NCBI GenBank assembly: GCA_965220315.1
Contig: CBDCPP010000002.1
Span: forward strand, 558,001-622,000
DNA length: 64,000 bases
Source: JAPOXK01 sp965220315
GTDB lineage: Bacteria > Chloroflexota > Dehalococcoidia > Bin125
Direction of reading: 5' to 3'
Position numbers and translations under genes: made by a program. Of the stretch, positions 1 through 8,118 are shown one piece after another. Within the stretch, counting starts at the first letter, position 1. Every line of letters starts with the position of its first letter. The notes under the pieces were generated by a model. That model ran no database searches. It saw only the letters and a program-made list of their open reading frames with translations, and was not told the DNA's origin.

Positions 1-405
1 GATCGTCACCTCAATCGCCTCCACGGCATCCTGCGCCTGGTACCGATCCTCTGCCACGACAACCGCCACCGGCTCGCCGACGTACCGCACCTTGTCCGGC
101 GCCACCGCGGGATGCTCGGGATACGGAAACGGCGTTATCACCGGCACGCTCGGCAGCACGTCTTGCAGGTCCGCGCCCGTTGCGACCAAGCGCACGCCCG
201 GCATCGCCTGCGCGACGCTCGTATCTACCCGCACGATCCGCCCGTGTGCCATATCGCTGCGCTTGAACGCGAGGTGCAGCATCCCTGGGAGCCGCACGTC
301 GTCGATGAACGTTCCTCGTCCTTGGATCAGCGCCGGGTCCTCCCGGCGCTTCAACCGCTGGCCGACGTACTTGCTTCCCGGGCTTGGGGTCGCATCAACT
401 GCCAC
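1..405 (-). CDS. Xanthine/CO dehydrogenase-type molybdopterin large subunit, N-terminal part (runs off window)
   Basis: The reading frame starts at a GTG (403-405) and runs through the left window edge without a stop, giving 135 residues. The segments YVGQRLKRREDPALIQG, GTFIDDVRLPGMLH and VRYVGEPVAVVVAEDRYQA are typical of the a/b-hammerhead domain that opens molybdenum hydroxylase large subunits (CoxL/XdhB-like aldehyde, xanthine or CO oxidases). In the family this subunit holds the Mo-pterin cofactor and hydroxylates the substrate. It starts 13 bp after the stop of the 2Fe-2S subunit, so the two are surely co-transcribed. The active-site loop is outside the window, so the substrate cannot be assigned. 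The start was chosen because upstream codons in this frame lie inside the preceding gene. Confidence 0.85.
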   Translation of the reverse strand, partial: MAVDATPSPGSKYVGQRLKRREDPALIQGRGTFIDDVRLPGMLHLAFKRSDMAHGRIVRVDTSVAQAMPGVRLVATGADLQDVLPSVPVITPFPYPEHPAVAPDKVRYVGEPVAVVVAEDRYQAQDAVEAIEVTI

Positions 406-415
406 TGGACCCGCC

Positions 416-886
416 TCACCCTTGCTGCGCGGCACGCGCGATCGCGTTCACGATGTGCTGATACCCCGTGCAGCGACACAAGTTTCCGTCCAAGCCACTC
501 CGGATCTCCGCCTCGCTTGGATTGGGATTCTCCTTCAACAGTGAAGCAGCCGCCATGATCATCCCCGGCGTGCAGTAGCCGCACTGCAGTCCATGCTCCT
601 CCCAAAATCCTTCCTGGAGCGGATGCAGCGACTCCCCCTCTGCCAACCCCTCGATCGTAGTCACCGCACTCCCCATTGCCTGTACCGCGAACACCGTGCA
701 TGCTTTTGCGCTCCGTCCGTCGATCAGCACTGTGCATGCTCCGCACTGGCTCGTGTCGCAGCCCACGTGCGTCCCCGTCAGCCCTAGCGCTTCACGCAGG
801 AAATGCACGAGCAACAAACGCGGCTCGACCACCGCGCGGTGCATCTCTCCATTGACCCTGACCTCGACGGATACCTTCTTGCTCAC
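416..886 (-). CDS. 2Fe-2S subunit of a molybdenum hydroxylase (CoxS/XdhC-type)
   Basis: This 156-residue protein has the standard length of the small iron-sulfur subunit of xanthine/CO/aldehyde dehydrogenases. The plant-ferredoxin-type cluster ligands are C43, C48, C51 and C63 (CDTSQCGACTVLIDG), and the second, C-terminal cluster uses C102, C105, C137 and C139 (QCGYCTPGM and NLCRCTGY). It passes electrons from the Mo-pterin site toward the FAD subunit or an acceptor in the cytoplasm. It sits between an LLM flavoprotein upstream and the Mo-subunit downstream. No FAD-binding medium subunit is seen in the window; it could lie beyond the left edge. Confidence 0.93.
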   Translation of the reverse strand: MSKKVSVEVRVNGEMHRAVVEPRLLLVHFLREALGLTGTHVGCDTSQCGACTVLIDGRSAKACTVFAVQAMGSAVTTIEGLAEGESLHPLQEGFWEEHGLQCGYCTPGMIMAAASLLKENPNPSEAEIRSGLDGNLCRCTGYQHIVNAIARAAQQG

Positions 887-907
887 GCCGCCCCCGTCCC
901 GCTTCCC

Positions 908-2152
908 CTACGCCGGTACCTGCTCGTACGGCGTAAGCGCGTCCAGCGCTGGCTTGATCTCCGTCATCACCAACCGCAGCTGCTCGATCGTGGATTCCAG
1001 CGGCTGCTGTGCATAGTGCCACGTCGCTACCAAGTACTCGAACGGCACTTGCTTCCACTCCTCCACCAGTTGATCTCGCACATCGTCCACCGTCCCCGTC
1101 ACGAACGCGTCCGCTTGCTCGATCTCGTCCACGATTTGCTCGACCGTCGGGTTCTCCGGCAGCGTCACCCGTTTGTCAACGACTCGCTCATACAGCAGGT
1201 TCCAAAAATTCTTGTAGATATCGGCGTCGTACTTCGCCAGCGACTCCCGCACCGCCTCTCGTGTCTCCCCGATCTGGAGGTACCGCTGGATCCCCTGCAT
1301 CTGTCCCAGCGCCAGCGGGCGCCCGGCGGCTTCTGCCGCCTGCACGTAGCGGGGCGCCTGCGCCAGCGCCCGCTGCCCCGCTACCACGTGGATGCAGTTG
1401 AACCCCATCCTGCCGCAGTACTCCACTGACTCCGCGCTCCCGGAGCTCGGCACAAAGATCGGCGGGTGCGGCTGCGTATAAGGCGCCGGCACCACACTCA
1501 CGCGGTGTACCCGCCCGTCCTCTCCGATCTCGCCCGGCGCTCCCAGATGCTTCGTACTCCGCGCCATCCACCATTCGATGCCCTCTGTGTACGGATACGG
1601 TACCTGCCACAGCTTCGAGTTGTGCTCGATGCTCTCCTCCGTCCACGCCTTGATCACCATCTCCACTTGCTCGCGGAAAATGTCGCGGTTGATCAGGTCA
1701 TCCGCGCTCCCGTCCGAATGCGTCGCCCGCGATCCTAGATGTTGTCCTACGACGTTCGTCCAGCGGTCTTGGTACCCCCGCGCGAACCCGACAAAGAACC
1801 GCCCCTTCGTCATGTGATCCAAGATCGCCGTCTCCTCCGCGATCCGGATCGGATGCTGCGTACTCATCACATAACCCAACTGCCCCACCCGCAGCCGCTG
1901 CGTGATCGCGGCCCAGTAAGCGTTGAATGTCCCTGGGCTCGGCCCCACCTCGTATCCCTCCGAGTGAAAGTGATGCTCGATCGACGCCATCCCCCACACC
2001 CCCAACTGGTCCGCAGCCTTCGCTAGCTCGAACGACCCGTGCAGCGCCTCGTGATAGCGCTCCACATTGCGGCCGATCGGCCGCAGCGCCCTCCGCTCCG
2101 CCTCATCCTCCGCCCGAATCATCGGATAGATCTGCAAAATCACCTTGACCAT
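908..2152 (-). CDS. LLM class flavin-dependent oxidoreductase (414 aa)
   Basis: This bacterial luciferase-like (TIM barrel) flavoprotein carries typical family blocks: WGMASIEHHFHSEGYEVGPSP near the N-terminus, RLRVGQLGYVMSTQHPIRIAEE, and GRFFVGFARGYQDRW. Members use reduced FMN or F420 for oxidation or monooxygenation of small organic substrates. The gene begins 57 bp after the amidohydrolase and ends 21 bp before the 2Fe-2S subunit, so it lies in a four-gene minus-strand operon that looks like a single catabolic route. The product is longer than the usual 330-360 residues, with extra sequence in the C-terminal third. Cofactor (FMN or F420) and substrate cannot be told from the sequence. Confidence 0.88.
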   Translation of the reverse strand: MVKVILQIYPMIRAEDEAERRALRPIGRNVERYHEALHGSFELAKAADQLGVWGMASIEHHFHSEGYEVGPSPGTFNAYWAAITQRLRVGQLGYVMSTQHPIRIAEETAILDHMTKGRFFVGFARGYQDRWTNVVGQHLGSRATHSDGSADDLINRDIFREQVEMVIKAWTEESIEHNSKLWQVPYPYTEGIEWWMARSTKHLGAPGEIGEDGRVHRVSVVPAPYTQPHPPIFVPSSGSAESVEYCGRMGFNCIHVVAGQRALAQAPRYVQAAEAAGRPLALGQMQGIQRYLQIGETREAVRESLAKYDADIYKNFWNLLYERVVDKRVTLPENPTVEQIVDEIEQADAFVTGTVDDVRDQLVEEWKQVPFEYLVATWHYAQQPLESTIEQLRLVMTEIKPALDALTPYEQVPA

Positions 2153-2209
2153 TACGTGGCCCTTCCTTGGAAACCTTCGCGGTCTGGATCATACAGAACG
2201 CGGACGCTG

Positions 2210-3247
2210 CTAGACCGGGATCCGCAGTAGCCGTGCCGCCGTCTGGTACGACACCGCTTCTCGCTGTGCAGGCGTCAGGCGTCCCGCTGCCTCCGCTCGC
2301 TCCAGCACCGCTCCCGGCTGTCGCTCCCCCATGTCGTAGGGATAGTCCGTCCCGACGACCACCCGTTCCGGTGATGCGATCGAGAGCAATGCCTCCAGCA
2401 CCGTGTCACTGTGCACCAAATTGTCGAAGTACAGCTGCTGGAAGTACGTGCTCGGTGGCCGGTCGATCCGCTGCTGCGATTCCGCTCGCACTTCCCAGCC
2501 GTGGTCCCAGCGCCCGATCAACCCCGGTACAATCCCTCCGCCATGCGCAAAGCAGATCTTGAGGGTCGGGTACCGCGCTAGCATTCCCCCGTAGATCAAC
2601 GCCGCCGCACACACTCCGCTCTCTACTGGAAATCCAATCACATTCCCCGTGTGGTAGCGCTGCAGTCGCGTCGGCATCGGGTTGATCCCGGGATGGATAA
2701 AGATCAGCAGGTCCAGCTCTGCCGCCCGGCGGAAGAACGCCTCGAACTCGGGCTCGTCGTAGTGCTGCCCTTCGACGCTTCCCCCGATCTCCACCGCCGT
2801 GAAGCCATACTCCCGCACCACCCGCTCCATCTCCGCGATCGCCCGTCCCACGTCTTGCAGCGGCACCGTTCCCATCGGTACGAATCGTTCCGGCTCCGAC
2901 TGCGCCACCGCGTGGATCTCGTCGTTCAGCAGCTGAGCCACTTCCTCTCCCAGCTCCGGCTCCGCGAAGTAGTAGTAGAGCAACGGCGAGATCGAGAGCG
3001 CTGCCATGTCGATCCCGAGCGCTGCCATCTCTTCCAGACGCGTCGGTACGTCGTACATTCCCGGTTCCATCCAAAAAATCCCACGCGCGATCGCGTCCAC
3101 GGGCGGCGGCACCGTCATCCCCGGCACCACACTGTCCTTGCCCAGCGCCTCGTCGTGGTAGAACACCGCTTGCCACCGCTCCCCGTCCCGGCGCACTCGC
3201 TCCAGGTACTGCTTCGGGATGTAGTGATGGTGCATATCGATCAGCAT
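2210..3247 (-). CDS. Amidohydrolase-family metal hydrolase/decarboxylase (ACMSD-like, amidohydrolase_2)
   Basis: The 345-residue protein starts with the metal-binding motif MLIDMHHHYIP (H6/H8). It continues with FIHPGINP and CFAHGGG histidine motifs and closes with VVVGTDYPYDMG, where the Asp is the usual catalytic residue. This is the amidohydrolase_2 arrangement found in 2-amino-3-carboxymuconate semialdehyde decarboxylase, gamma-resorcylate decarboxylase and related hydrolases. It is the first gene of a minus-strand operon with the LLM oxidoreductase and molybdenum hydroxylase subunits. Its start faces the divergent aldolase gene 93 bp away, so both promoters lie in that gap. The exact reaction is unknown. 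Confidence 0.88.
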   Translation of the reverse strand: MLIDMHHHYIPKQYLERVRRDGERWQAVFYHDEALGKDSVVPGMTVPPPVDAIARGIFWMEPGMYDVPTRLEEMAALGIDMAALSISPLLYYYFAEPELGEEVAQLLNDEIHAVAQSEPERFVPMGTVPLQDVGRAIAEMERVVREYGFTAVEIGGSVEGQHYDEPEFEAFFRRAAELDLLIFIHPGINPMPTRLQRYHTGNVIGFPVESGVCAAALIYGGMLARYPTLKICFAHGGGIVPGLIGRWDHGWEVRAESQQRIDRPPSTYFQQLYFDNLVHSDTVLEALLSIASPERVVVGTDYPYDMGERQPGAVLERAEAAGRLTPAQREAVSYQTAARLLRIPV

Positions 3248-3340
3248 GTCCGCAATGCTACTGGACCCCCGCCCTCAGCTTGTTTGTCCTTATCCGTTAC
3301 CTTCAGAATGCGACCGCGATACTTGGAGGAAGCTATTCCC

Positions 3341-4147
3341 ATGCCCAGCCTGCGCGCGCGTATCAACCGTGGTGATGTTCTCATCGGCCCGATGGCTCTC
3401 ATCGGCAGCCCCGTGGTCGTCGAAATCTTCGGCCACGTCGGCTTCGACGTCCTCTTCATCGACACCGAGCACGCTCCCACCAGCCCCTACGGCACCGAGC
3501 TTGAGGGGTTGATCCGCGCCGCCACCGCCGCCGGCATCCCTGCCATCGTCCGGCCCACCGAGCCGCGCCCCGGTGCCATCCTCAAGGCCCTCAATTTCGG
3601 GGCCGAAGGCATCTGGCTCACTCACACCCAGACCCCAGAGGAAGCCCAGATCGCCGTCGCCGCTTGCCGCTACCCTCCAGATGGCAGTCGCAGCTCCGTT
3701 CCCGTCACCCGCGCTGCTCGCTATGGTCTCGAACCTTGGGACGACTACCGGCAGCGCGTCAACCGCGAGGTCCTCGCTATGCCCATCATCGAGAGTGTCA
3801 AGGGCATCCAAAACGTTGACCAGATCGCTGCCGTTCCCGGCGTGGATATGCTCCAGTTCGGTCCCTTTGATCTCTCCACTGATCTCCGAGTCCCTCCGGG
3901 CAACTTCTATGGCACCGACAGCGAGTGGATCGACCCCCAACTTGAGGACGCTTTCAAAGCTTGCGCCAGGGCTGCCGAGAAGCACGGTATCGGCCTCTCT
4001 ACCGTTGCCTGGAACGCTGAATCCGCCGAGCGTCAGATCGAGATGGGAGCCCAAATGATCCTTATGGGGATCGACCTTGTCATCCTCCAGCAGAACGCCA
4101 CCGCCGTCCTGGAGAGCGCCAACGCGCTTAAGCGAGCGAACGCGTAG
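3341..4147 (+). CDS. HpcH/HpaI-family aldolase (first of a pair)
   Basis: The 268-residue protein starts at ATG 3341 behind a GGAGGA box at 3325-3330; the frame is open further upstream, but that sequence is antisense to the amidohydrolase and was excluded. The family (2-keto-3-deoxy acid aldolase, citrate-lyase-beta-like TIM barrel) cleaves 4-hydroxy-2-oxo acids with a divalent metal. Visible blocks are DVLFIDTEHAP, IVRPTEPRPGAILKALNFG and ACRYPPDGSRS, and a metal/substrate region at MPIIESVKGIQNVDQI. A second, related aldolase starts 9 bp downstream, so the two are co-translated and may form a heteromer or have split substrates. Confidence 0.9.
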   Translation: MPSLRARINRGDVLIGPMALIGSPVVVEIFGHVGFDVLFIDTEHAPTSPYGTELEGLIRAATAAGIPAIVRPTEPRPGAILKALNFGAEGIWLTHTQTPEEAQIAVAACRYPPDGSRSSVPVTRAARYGLEPWDDYRQRVNREVLAMPIIESVKGIQNVDQIAAVPGVDMLQFGPFDLSTDLRVPPGNFYGTDSEWIDPQLEDAFKACARAAEKHGIGLSTVAWNAESAERQIEMGAQMILMGIDLVILQQNATAVLESANALKRANA

Positions 4148-4156
4148 GAGTTACCT

Positions 4157-4981
4157 ATGAAGAACCTCAAGCAGGCACTCCAGAACGGCGAAATCCTCAC
4201 CGGCATGTTCTGCCTCATGAATGATCCCTCCATCATCGAACTGATGGGCTACGCCGGCTTTGACTTCGTCATTGTCGACTGCGAAGAAGCCGGTCTTGAT
4301 GTCTATGGCACCGAAACCGAGGCTTGCATCCGCGCCTGCGCCGCCGCCGATATCGCTCCCATGGTCCGACCCATCGAAGCGCGCCCCGCTCCCATTCTCA
4401 AAGCCCTCAACTTCGGCGCGCAAGGCGTCTTCGCTCCCCATGTCTCCACCAAGGCGCAGGCCGAAACCGTTGGCCGCGCTTGTCGCTATCCCCCGCAAGG
4501 CATTCGTAGCTCCGTTCCCGTCCCCCGCGCCGCCAAGTATGGCTTCACTCCCTGGGAGACCTACCGCGACGAGGCCAACGCCAACGCGCTCGCCATGGTC
4601 ATGATCGAAGAAGTCCCCGGCGGCACCCGCGAGCGCTACAAAACGGTCGAATCTCCAGAGGAGATCCTGGCCGCTGAAAGCATTGATGGCGTCCTCCCCG
4701 GCGGCTGGGATATCGCCACCGATCTTGGCATCGCCCGCTACGGCACCCCCGCCGAAGAAACCCAGCAATGGATGGAGCGCATCATTCGTGCTGCCCGCGA
4801 CCGCGGGCTCTTCGTCGCCGCCCATGCCTGGAACAACGAGATCGGGCAGAAGTACATCGACATGGGGGCACAGATGATCCTGCTCAGCCTCGACATCACC
4901 ATGATGCTCAACGGCGCCCGCGATCTCAAAAAAACTATCGCAAGCATCGATACAACGAAATGGAAAACTGCCTCGGTCTAA
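4157..4981 (+). CDS. HpcH/HpaI-family aldolase (second of a pair)
   Basis: This 274-residue paralogue of the preceding gene shares GFDFVIVDCEEAG, MVRPIEARPAPILKALNFG and CRYPPQGIRSSVPVPRAAK. It differs in the middle, with an insertion around EEVPGGTRERYKTVESPEE in place of the short ESVKGIQNVDQI stretch, so the metal-site loop is probably altered. It starts nine bases after its partner behind AGGAG. The tight pairing implies tandem duplication and joint expression. Which one is catalytically competent cannot be decided without alignment to structurally characterised members. Confidence 0.88.
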   Translation: MKNLKQALQNGEILTGMFCLMNDPSIIELMGYAGFDFVIVDCEEAGLDVYGTETEACIRACAAADIAPMVRPIEARPAPILKALNFGAQGVFAPHVSTKAQAETVGRACRYPPQGIRSSVPVPRAAKYGFTPWETYRDEANANALAMVMIEEVPGGTRERYKTVESPEEILAAESIDGVLPGGWDIATDLGIARYGTPAEETQQWMERIIRAARDRGLFVAAHAWNNEIGQKYIDMGAQMILLSLDITMMLNGARDLKKTIASIDTTKWKTASV

Positions 4982-5066
4982 CCGAGCGGAGGCAACCAGC
5001 CCCTCCACCGCCAAGCCAGGCCCGCTGCTCTCCCCGAGCGGTGATCGGATATCGGCAGGCTTTGGT

Positions 5067-5417
5067 CTATTCCCCTACAAACGGCCGTGCGTCGAAAACC
5101 GAATGCACCCGGCTGATCTTCCCACCCTCCACCTCAAACCACTCCGCGATCGGATACGTGCCCGCTGGCTTCGACATCGAGAGATCGTAAAACGCCGCCA
5201 CGTCACCTCCATCCGCCCACACCTTCAGCGGCTTCACCTCCGTCACTGCCTTCGTCAGCTCACTCATCAGCGCGTGATACTCGTCCGCGCTCGTGAACCG
5301 GTCCATCGATCCTTCGAACTGAAGGTCGTCCGCCAGCAGTAGCCGCATCGCCGCCAGATCCTTCCGGTTCCACGCCGCCAGCCACCTCTCCACCACCGTC
5401 TTTGCCTCCTCAGCCAT
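5067..5417 (-). CDS. NTF2/SnoaL-like small protein (116 aa)
   Basis: This is a single cone-shaped NTF2-like domain: KTVVERWLAAWNRKDLAAMRLLLADDLQFEG at the N-terminus and WFEVEGGKISRVHSVFDARPF at the C-terminus. The family includes ketosteroid isomerases, polyketide cyclases, dehydratases and non-catalytic ligand binders. Its ATG overlaps the last eight bases of the acyl-CoA synthetase gene, so it is the third gene of a minus-strand operon with a 3-hydroxyacyl-CoA dehydrogenase and the ligase. A role as an isomerase, hydratase or binding protein in the same acyl-CoA pathway is an inference from the operon only. Confidence 0.8.
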   Translation of the reverse strand: MAEEAKTVVERWLAAWNRKDLAAMRLLLADDLQFEGSMDRFTSADEYHALMSELTKAVTEVKPLKVWADGGDVAAFYDLSMSKPAGTYPIAEWFEVEGGKISRVHSVFDARPFVGE

Positions 5418-7113
5418 GACTCGCTTTCTCCCCGAGCCCCAGCTCGTGGACCGCCATCTCCCGCAGCTTGAACTTCTGCACCTTCCCCGTCGGCGTCATC
5501 GGCAACTCGTCCACGAACAGGACGTAGGGCGGGATCTTGAAGCTCGCAATGCTCCCCCGCCAATCCCCCACCAGATCCTCGTCGCTCGCCGAAGCTCCCG
5601 CCTCCAGCACCACGTACGCACACGCCACCTCCGAGAGCCGTGCATCCGGCACCCCGACTACCACCGCCTGCTGTACGGCTGGATGTTGTAGCAACCGCGC
5701 CTCCACCTCCGCCGGGTCCACGTTCTCCCCGCCTACCTTCAGCATGTCCTTGTAGCGCCCCAGGAACCGGATCGTCCCGTCCACTCGCATCGACGCCGTG
5801 TCTCCGCTGTGGAACCAACCTTCCTTATCGAACGCCGCCTCCGTCTGCTCGGGCATTTTGTAGTAGCCCTGCATGATGCTGTAGCCCCGGAATAGCAACT
5901 CCCCCGGTTGCCCAGGCGGCATATCCTTCCCCGTCGCCGAGTCGATGACCCGGAACTCCATCCCTGGCATCGGCGACCCCGATGCCAGACACCGGTCGTC
6001 TTCGCTGTCGAGCTGCAGCCCCAACGACACCGATGCCCCCATCTCCGTCATCCCCCACGCGCTTACGAACTTTCCCAGCGTCCGCTGCGCCCGTCGCGCC
6101 ACCGCCTCGCTGCTCGCCAAGCCCGCTGCCAGCATCCCCGTCCGTACGCTCGACCGGTCTGTTTGCTCGCAATCCGGATGGTCCATGATCTCCCGGAAGT
6201 GCGTGTCGAATCCATGCATGAGCGTCGGTCGCTCCCGCGCGATCAGCCCGAGCGCCTCCCCGGCATCGAACTGCGCCATCAGGACCTGCCGCGCCCCGCT
6301 CACGATCGGCATCATCGCTCCCTCGTGCAGCCCGAATGAATGGAACAGCGGCAGATACATCAAGATCACATCGCTCGGCCGCACCGCCATCCGGTTCGCG
6401 TGATCGCCCACCAGCCGTAGGATGTCGTGATTGTGCATCACCCCTTTCGGGAACCCCGTCGTTCCCGACGTATACAGCACGAACAACGTCCCCTCCGGGT
6501 CGACCCCCGCCTCGTGCTCCTGCAGCTCCCCGTCCAGCCTTGCTCCTGCCCCCTCCGCCAGCAGTGATTCCCACCGCAACGTTCCCGGGTACGCCTGCTC
6601 GCTCAGCACGACCACTCGGCGCAGCGCCGGGAATTCCTCCACCGACAGCACCCGCGCATCCATTCCCGTTCCCGTCAAATCCCGCACCATGTCGATGTAC
6701 CGCACCGGGCCCGACACGTCCGCTGTGATCAGCGTCGTCGCGTCCGAATGCCGTAGCACGTACGCCAGATCACTCGTCCGGAACCGCGTGTTCACCGGTA
6801 CCAGCGTCGCTCCGACCTTGGCTATCGCGAACAGGATGTGCAGCCACTCCGGCCGATTGTTCAGCCACAGTGCGACCGTTTCGCCCGGCCCCACGCCGGC
6901 TTGCAGCAGCGCCTTGGCTGCCCGGTCCACATCCGCCCGCAGCTCCTTGAACGTCCATCGGCACACTTCGCCTTCATCGACGAACGTGAGTGCTTCCTGC
7001 TCCCCCCACTGCTCCGCCGCCCAGTTCACCTGCGCCCCCACCGTGCGCTTCTCGATCCAGGCGCTCGCTCCCGGTTTCTCCATTGCCAGCCCGGACTCTG
7101 TGATTCCTACCAT
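5410..7113 (-). CDS. AMP-dependent acyl-CoA synthetase/ligase
   Basis: The 567-residue ANL-superfamily enzyme has the P-loop-like AMP motif LYTSGTTGFPKGVMH, the SAWGMTEMGA adenine motif, the HSGDTASMR motif and the C-terminal catalytic lysine region ELPMTPTGKVQKFKLRE. It activates a carboxylic acid to an acyl-AMP and then an acyl-CoA. The start is ATG 7113, with a second Met at residue 11 as an alternative. It overlaps the dehydrogenase upstream (7107-7113) and the NTF2-like gene downstream (5410-5417), a sign of translational coupling. The substrate is unknown; the partner dehydrogenase suggests entry to a beta-oxidation-like route. Confidence 0.93.
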   Translation of the reverse strand: MVGITESGLAMEKPGASAWIEKRTVGAQVNWAAEQWGEQEALTFVDEGEVCRWTFKELRADVDRAAKALLQAGVGPGETVALWLNNRPEWLHILFAIAKVGATLVPVNTRFRTSDLAYVLRHSDATTLITADVSGPVRYIDMVRDLTGTGMDARVLSVEEFPALRRVVVLSEQAYPGTLRWESLLAEGAGARLDGELQEHEAGVDPEGTLFVLYTSGTTGFPKGVMHNHDILRLVGDHANRMAVRPSDVILMYLPLFHSFGLHEGAMMPIVSGARQVLMAQFDAGEALGLIARERPTLMHGFDTHFREIMDHPDCEQTDRSSVRTGMLAAGLASSEAVARRAQRTLGKFVSAWGMTEMGASVSLGLQLDSEDDRCLASGSPMPGMEFRVIDSATGKDMPPGQPGELLFRGYSIMQGYYKMPEQTEAAFDKEGWFHSGDTASMRVDGTIRFLGRYKDMLKVGGENVDPAEVEARLLQHPAVQQAVVVGVPDARLSEVACAYVVLEAGASASDEDLVGDWRGSIASFKIPPYVLFVDELPMTPTGKVQKFKLREMAVHELGLGEKASHG

Positions 7114-7859
7114 TGCTTGCCGATCCCGCCCCGCGATCCGAAGAACCCCGCCGGCCAGTTCCGGCCGCCTATCATCGCTTTGTCCACGTCCTCCGGCGTC
7201 GCGATTCCCTCCTCCACGATCTGCCGCGCCTCTCGCCGCGCCGCTGCGAAGATCCGGTTCAGTAGGAATCCGTACGTCTCCGGCGTGTCCTTCACCATGC
7301 TCACATCCTTCCCCACCTTCTCACCCAACCCCCGCGCCGTCGCAACCGTCTCCGCTGATGTCTCTGGGGTATAGATCACTTCGCACATCTTCATCACCGG
7401 CACCGGGTTGGAGAAGTGCATCCCCGCGAACCGCGTTTTCCGCTCCGCCGAGATATCCCGCGTGATCTCTCCGATCACGAACCCGGACGTGTTCGACGCG
7501 AAGATCGCCTCCGGCTTCACGATCCCGTCCAGCTCCTTGAATATCGCCTGCTTCAGCTCTAGTTCCTCCGGGATAGCCTCGATCACGATGTCGCACTCAG
7601 CTAGATCCGCCGTTTCTGTCGTGAACGAGATCCGATCCATCGCTGCTCGCGCCTCGTCGAAATCCAGCTTCCCTCGCTCCACCGCCCGCTTGATCCCCCA
7701 GTTACCGTCGAGCACCGTTTCCCGTGTCGCTGCTATCAGTGTCTCGTTCAGATCCCGCACCAGCACGTCGTAGCCTGCGACCGCGCACACGTGCGCGATC
7801 CCCCCACCCATCACACCCCCGCCCAACACCCCGATCCGCCGCACTTCGCTCAACTGCAT
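7107..7859 (-). CDS. 3-hydroxyacyl-CoA dehydrogenase (short form)
   Basis: The Rossmann motif IGVLGGGVMGGGIAHVCA near the N-terminus and the catalytic-domain blocks FASNTSGFVIGEI, RFAGMHFSNPVPVMKMCEVI and ETYGFLLNRIF identify an NAD-dependent 3-hydroxyacyl-CoA (3-hydroxybutyryl-CoA type) dehydrogenase. At 250 residues it is about 30 shorter than usual: it ends in GFFGSRGGIGKQW where longer relatives continue with the last helices. I see no obvious frameshift, and the stop overlaps the next start cleanly, so I read it as a naturally short form. It leads the operon with the acyl-CoA synthetase and NTF2-like protein. Confidence 0.9.
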   Translation of the reverse strand: MQLSEVRRIGVLGGGVMGGGIAHVCAVAGYDVLVRDLNETLIAATRETVLDGNWGIKRAVERGKLDFDEARAAMDRISFTTETADLAECDIVIEAIPEELELKQAIFKELDGIVKPEAIFASNTSGFVIGEITRDISAERKTRFAGMHFSNPVPVMKMCEVIYTPETSAETVATARGLGEKVGKDVSMVKDTPETYGFLLNRIFAAARREARQIVEEGIATPEDVDKAMIGGRNWPAGFFGSRGGIGKQW

Positions 7860-7973
7860 CGCTTCTCCTCCGTCGCTTTAGCGCCGCGCACCCCGCCCGC
7901 TACGGCACGCCCGTGACGCTAGCAGATGCGTCGAGCCTTGCAGGAGTCTTCGAATGGGATCGATCCCTCCCGA

Positions 7974-8003
7974 TCGTTCGGCACTGCCAGCTACACCGAA
8001 CGA
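7974..8003. promoter_or_regulatory. Inverted repeat in the divergent dehydrogenase / ABC-ATPase intergenic region
   Basis: TCGTTCGG (7974-7981) and CCGAACGA (7996-8003) form a perfect 8-bp inverted repeat with a 14-bp spacer. It lies between the divergent starts at 7859 (minus) and 8119 (plus), with a TATACG hexamer downstream at 8082-8087. Position and symmetry suit a repressor operator, but no regulator gene is nearby. Confidence 0.35.
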
Positions 8004-8118
8004 CAACGAGTACCCTGCGCTCACGTTGCTCCGCGGCAGTGCAGCGCAGGCGCCCCATTCCTCGTTAGGTGGCTCCCGTGCTATACGATCGCCCCCGATC
8101 CCAAGAAACGAGCGCCCC

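Noticed and set aside
7107..7140. Frameshift at the end of the short 3-hydroxyacyl-CoA dehydrogenase
   Set aside because: The end overlaps the next start in a regular way and no continuation of the family sequence is seen in other frames.
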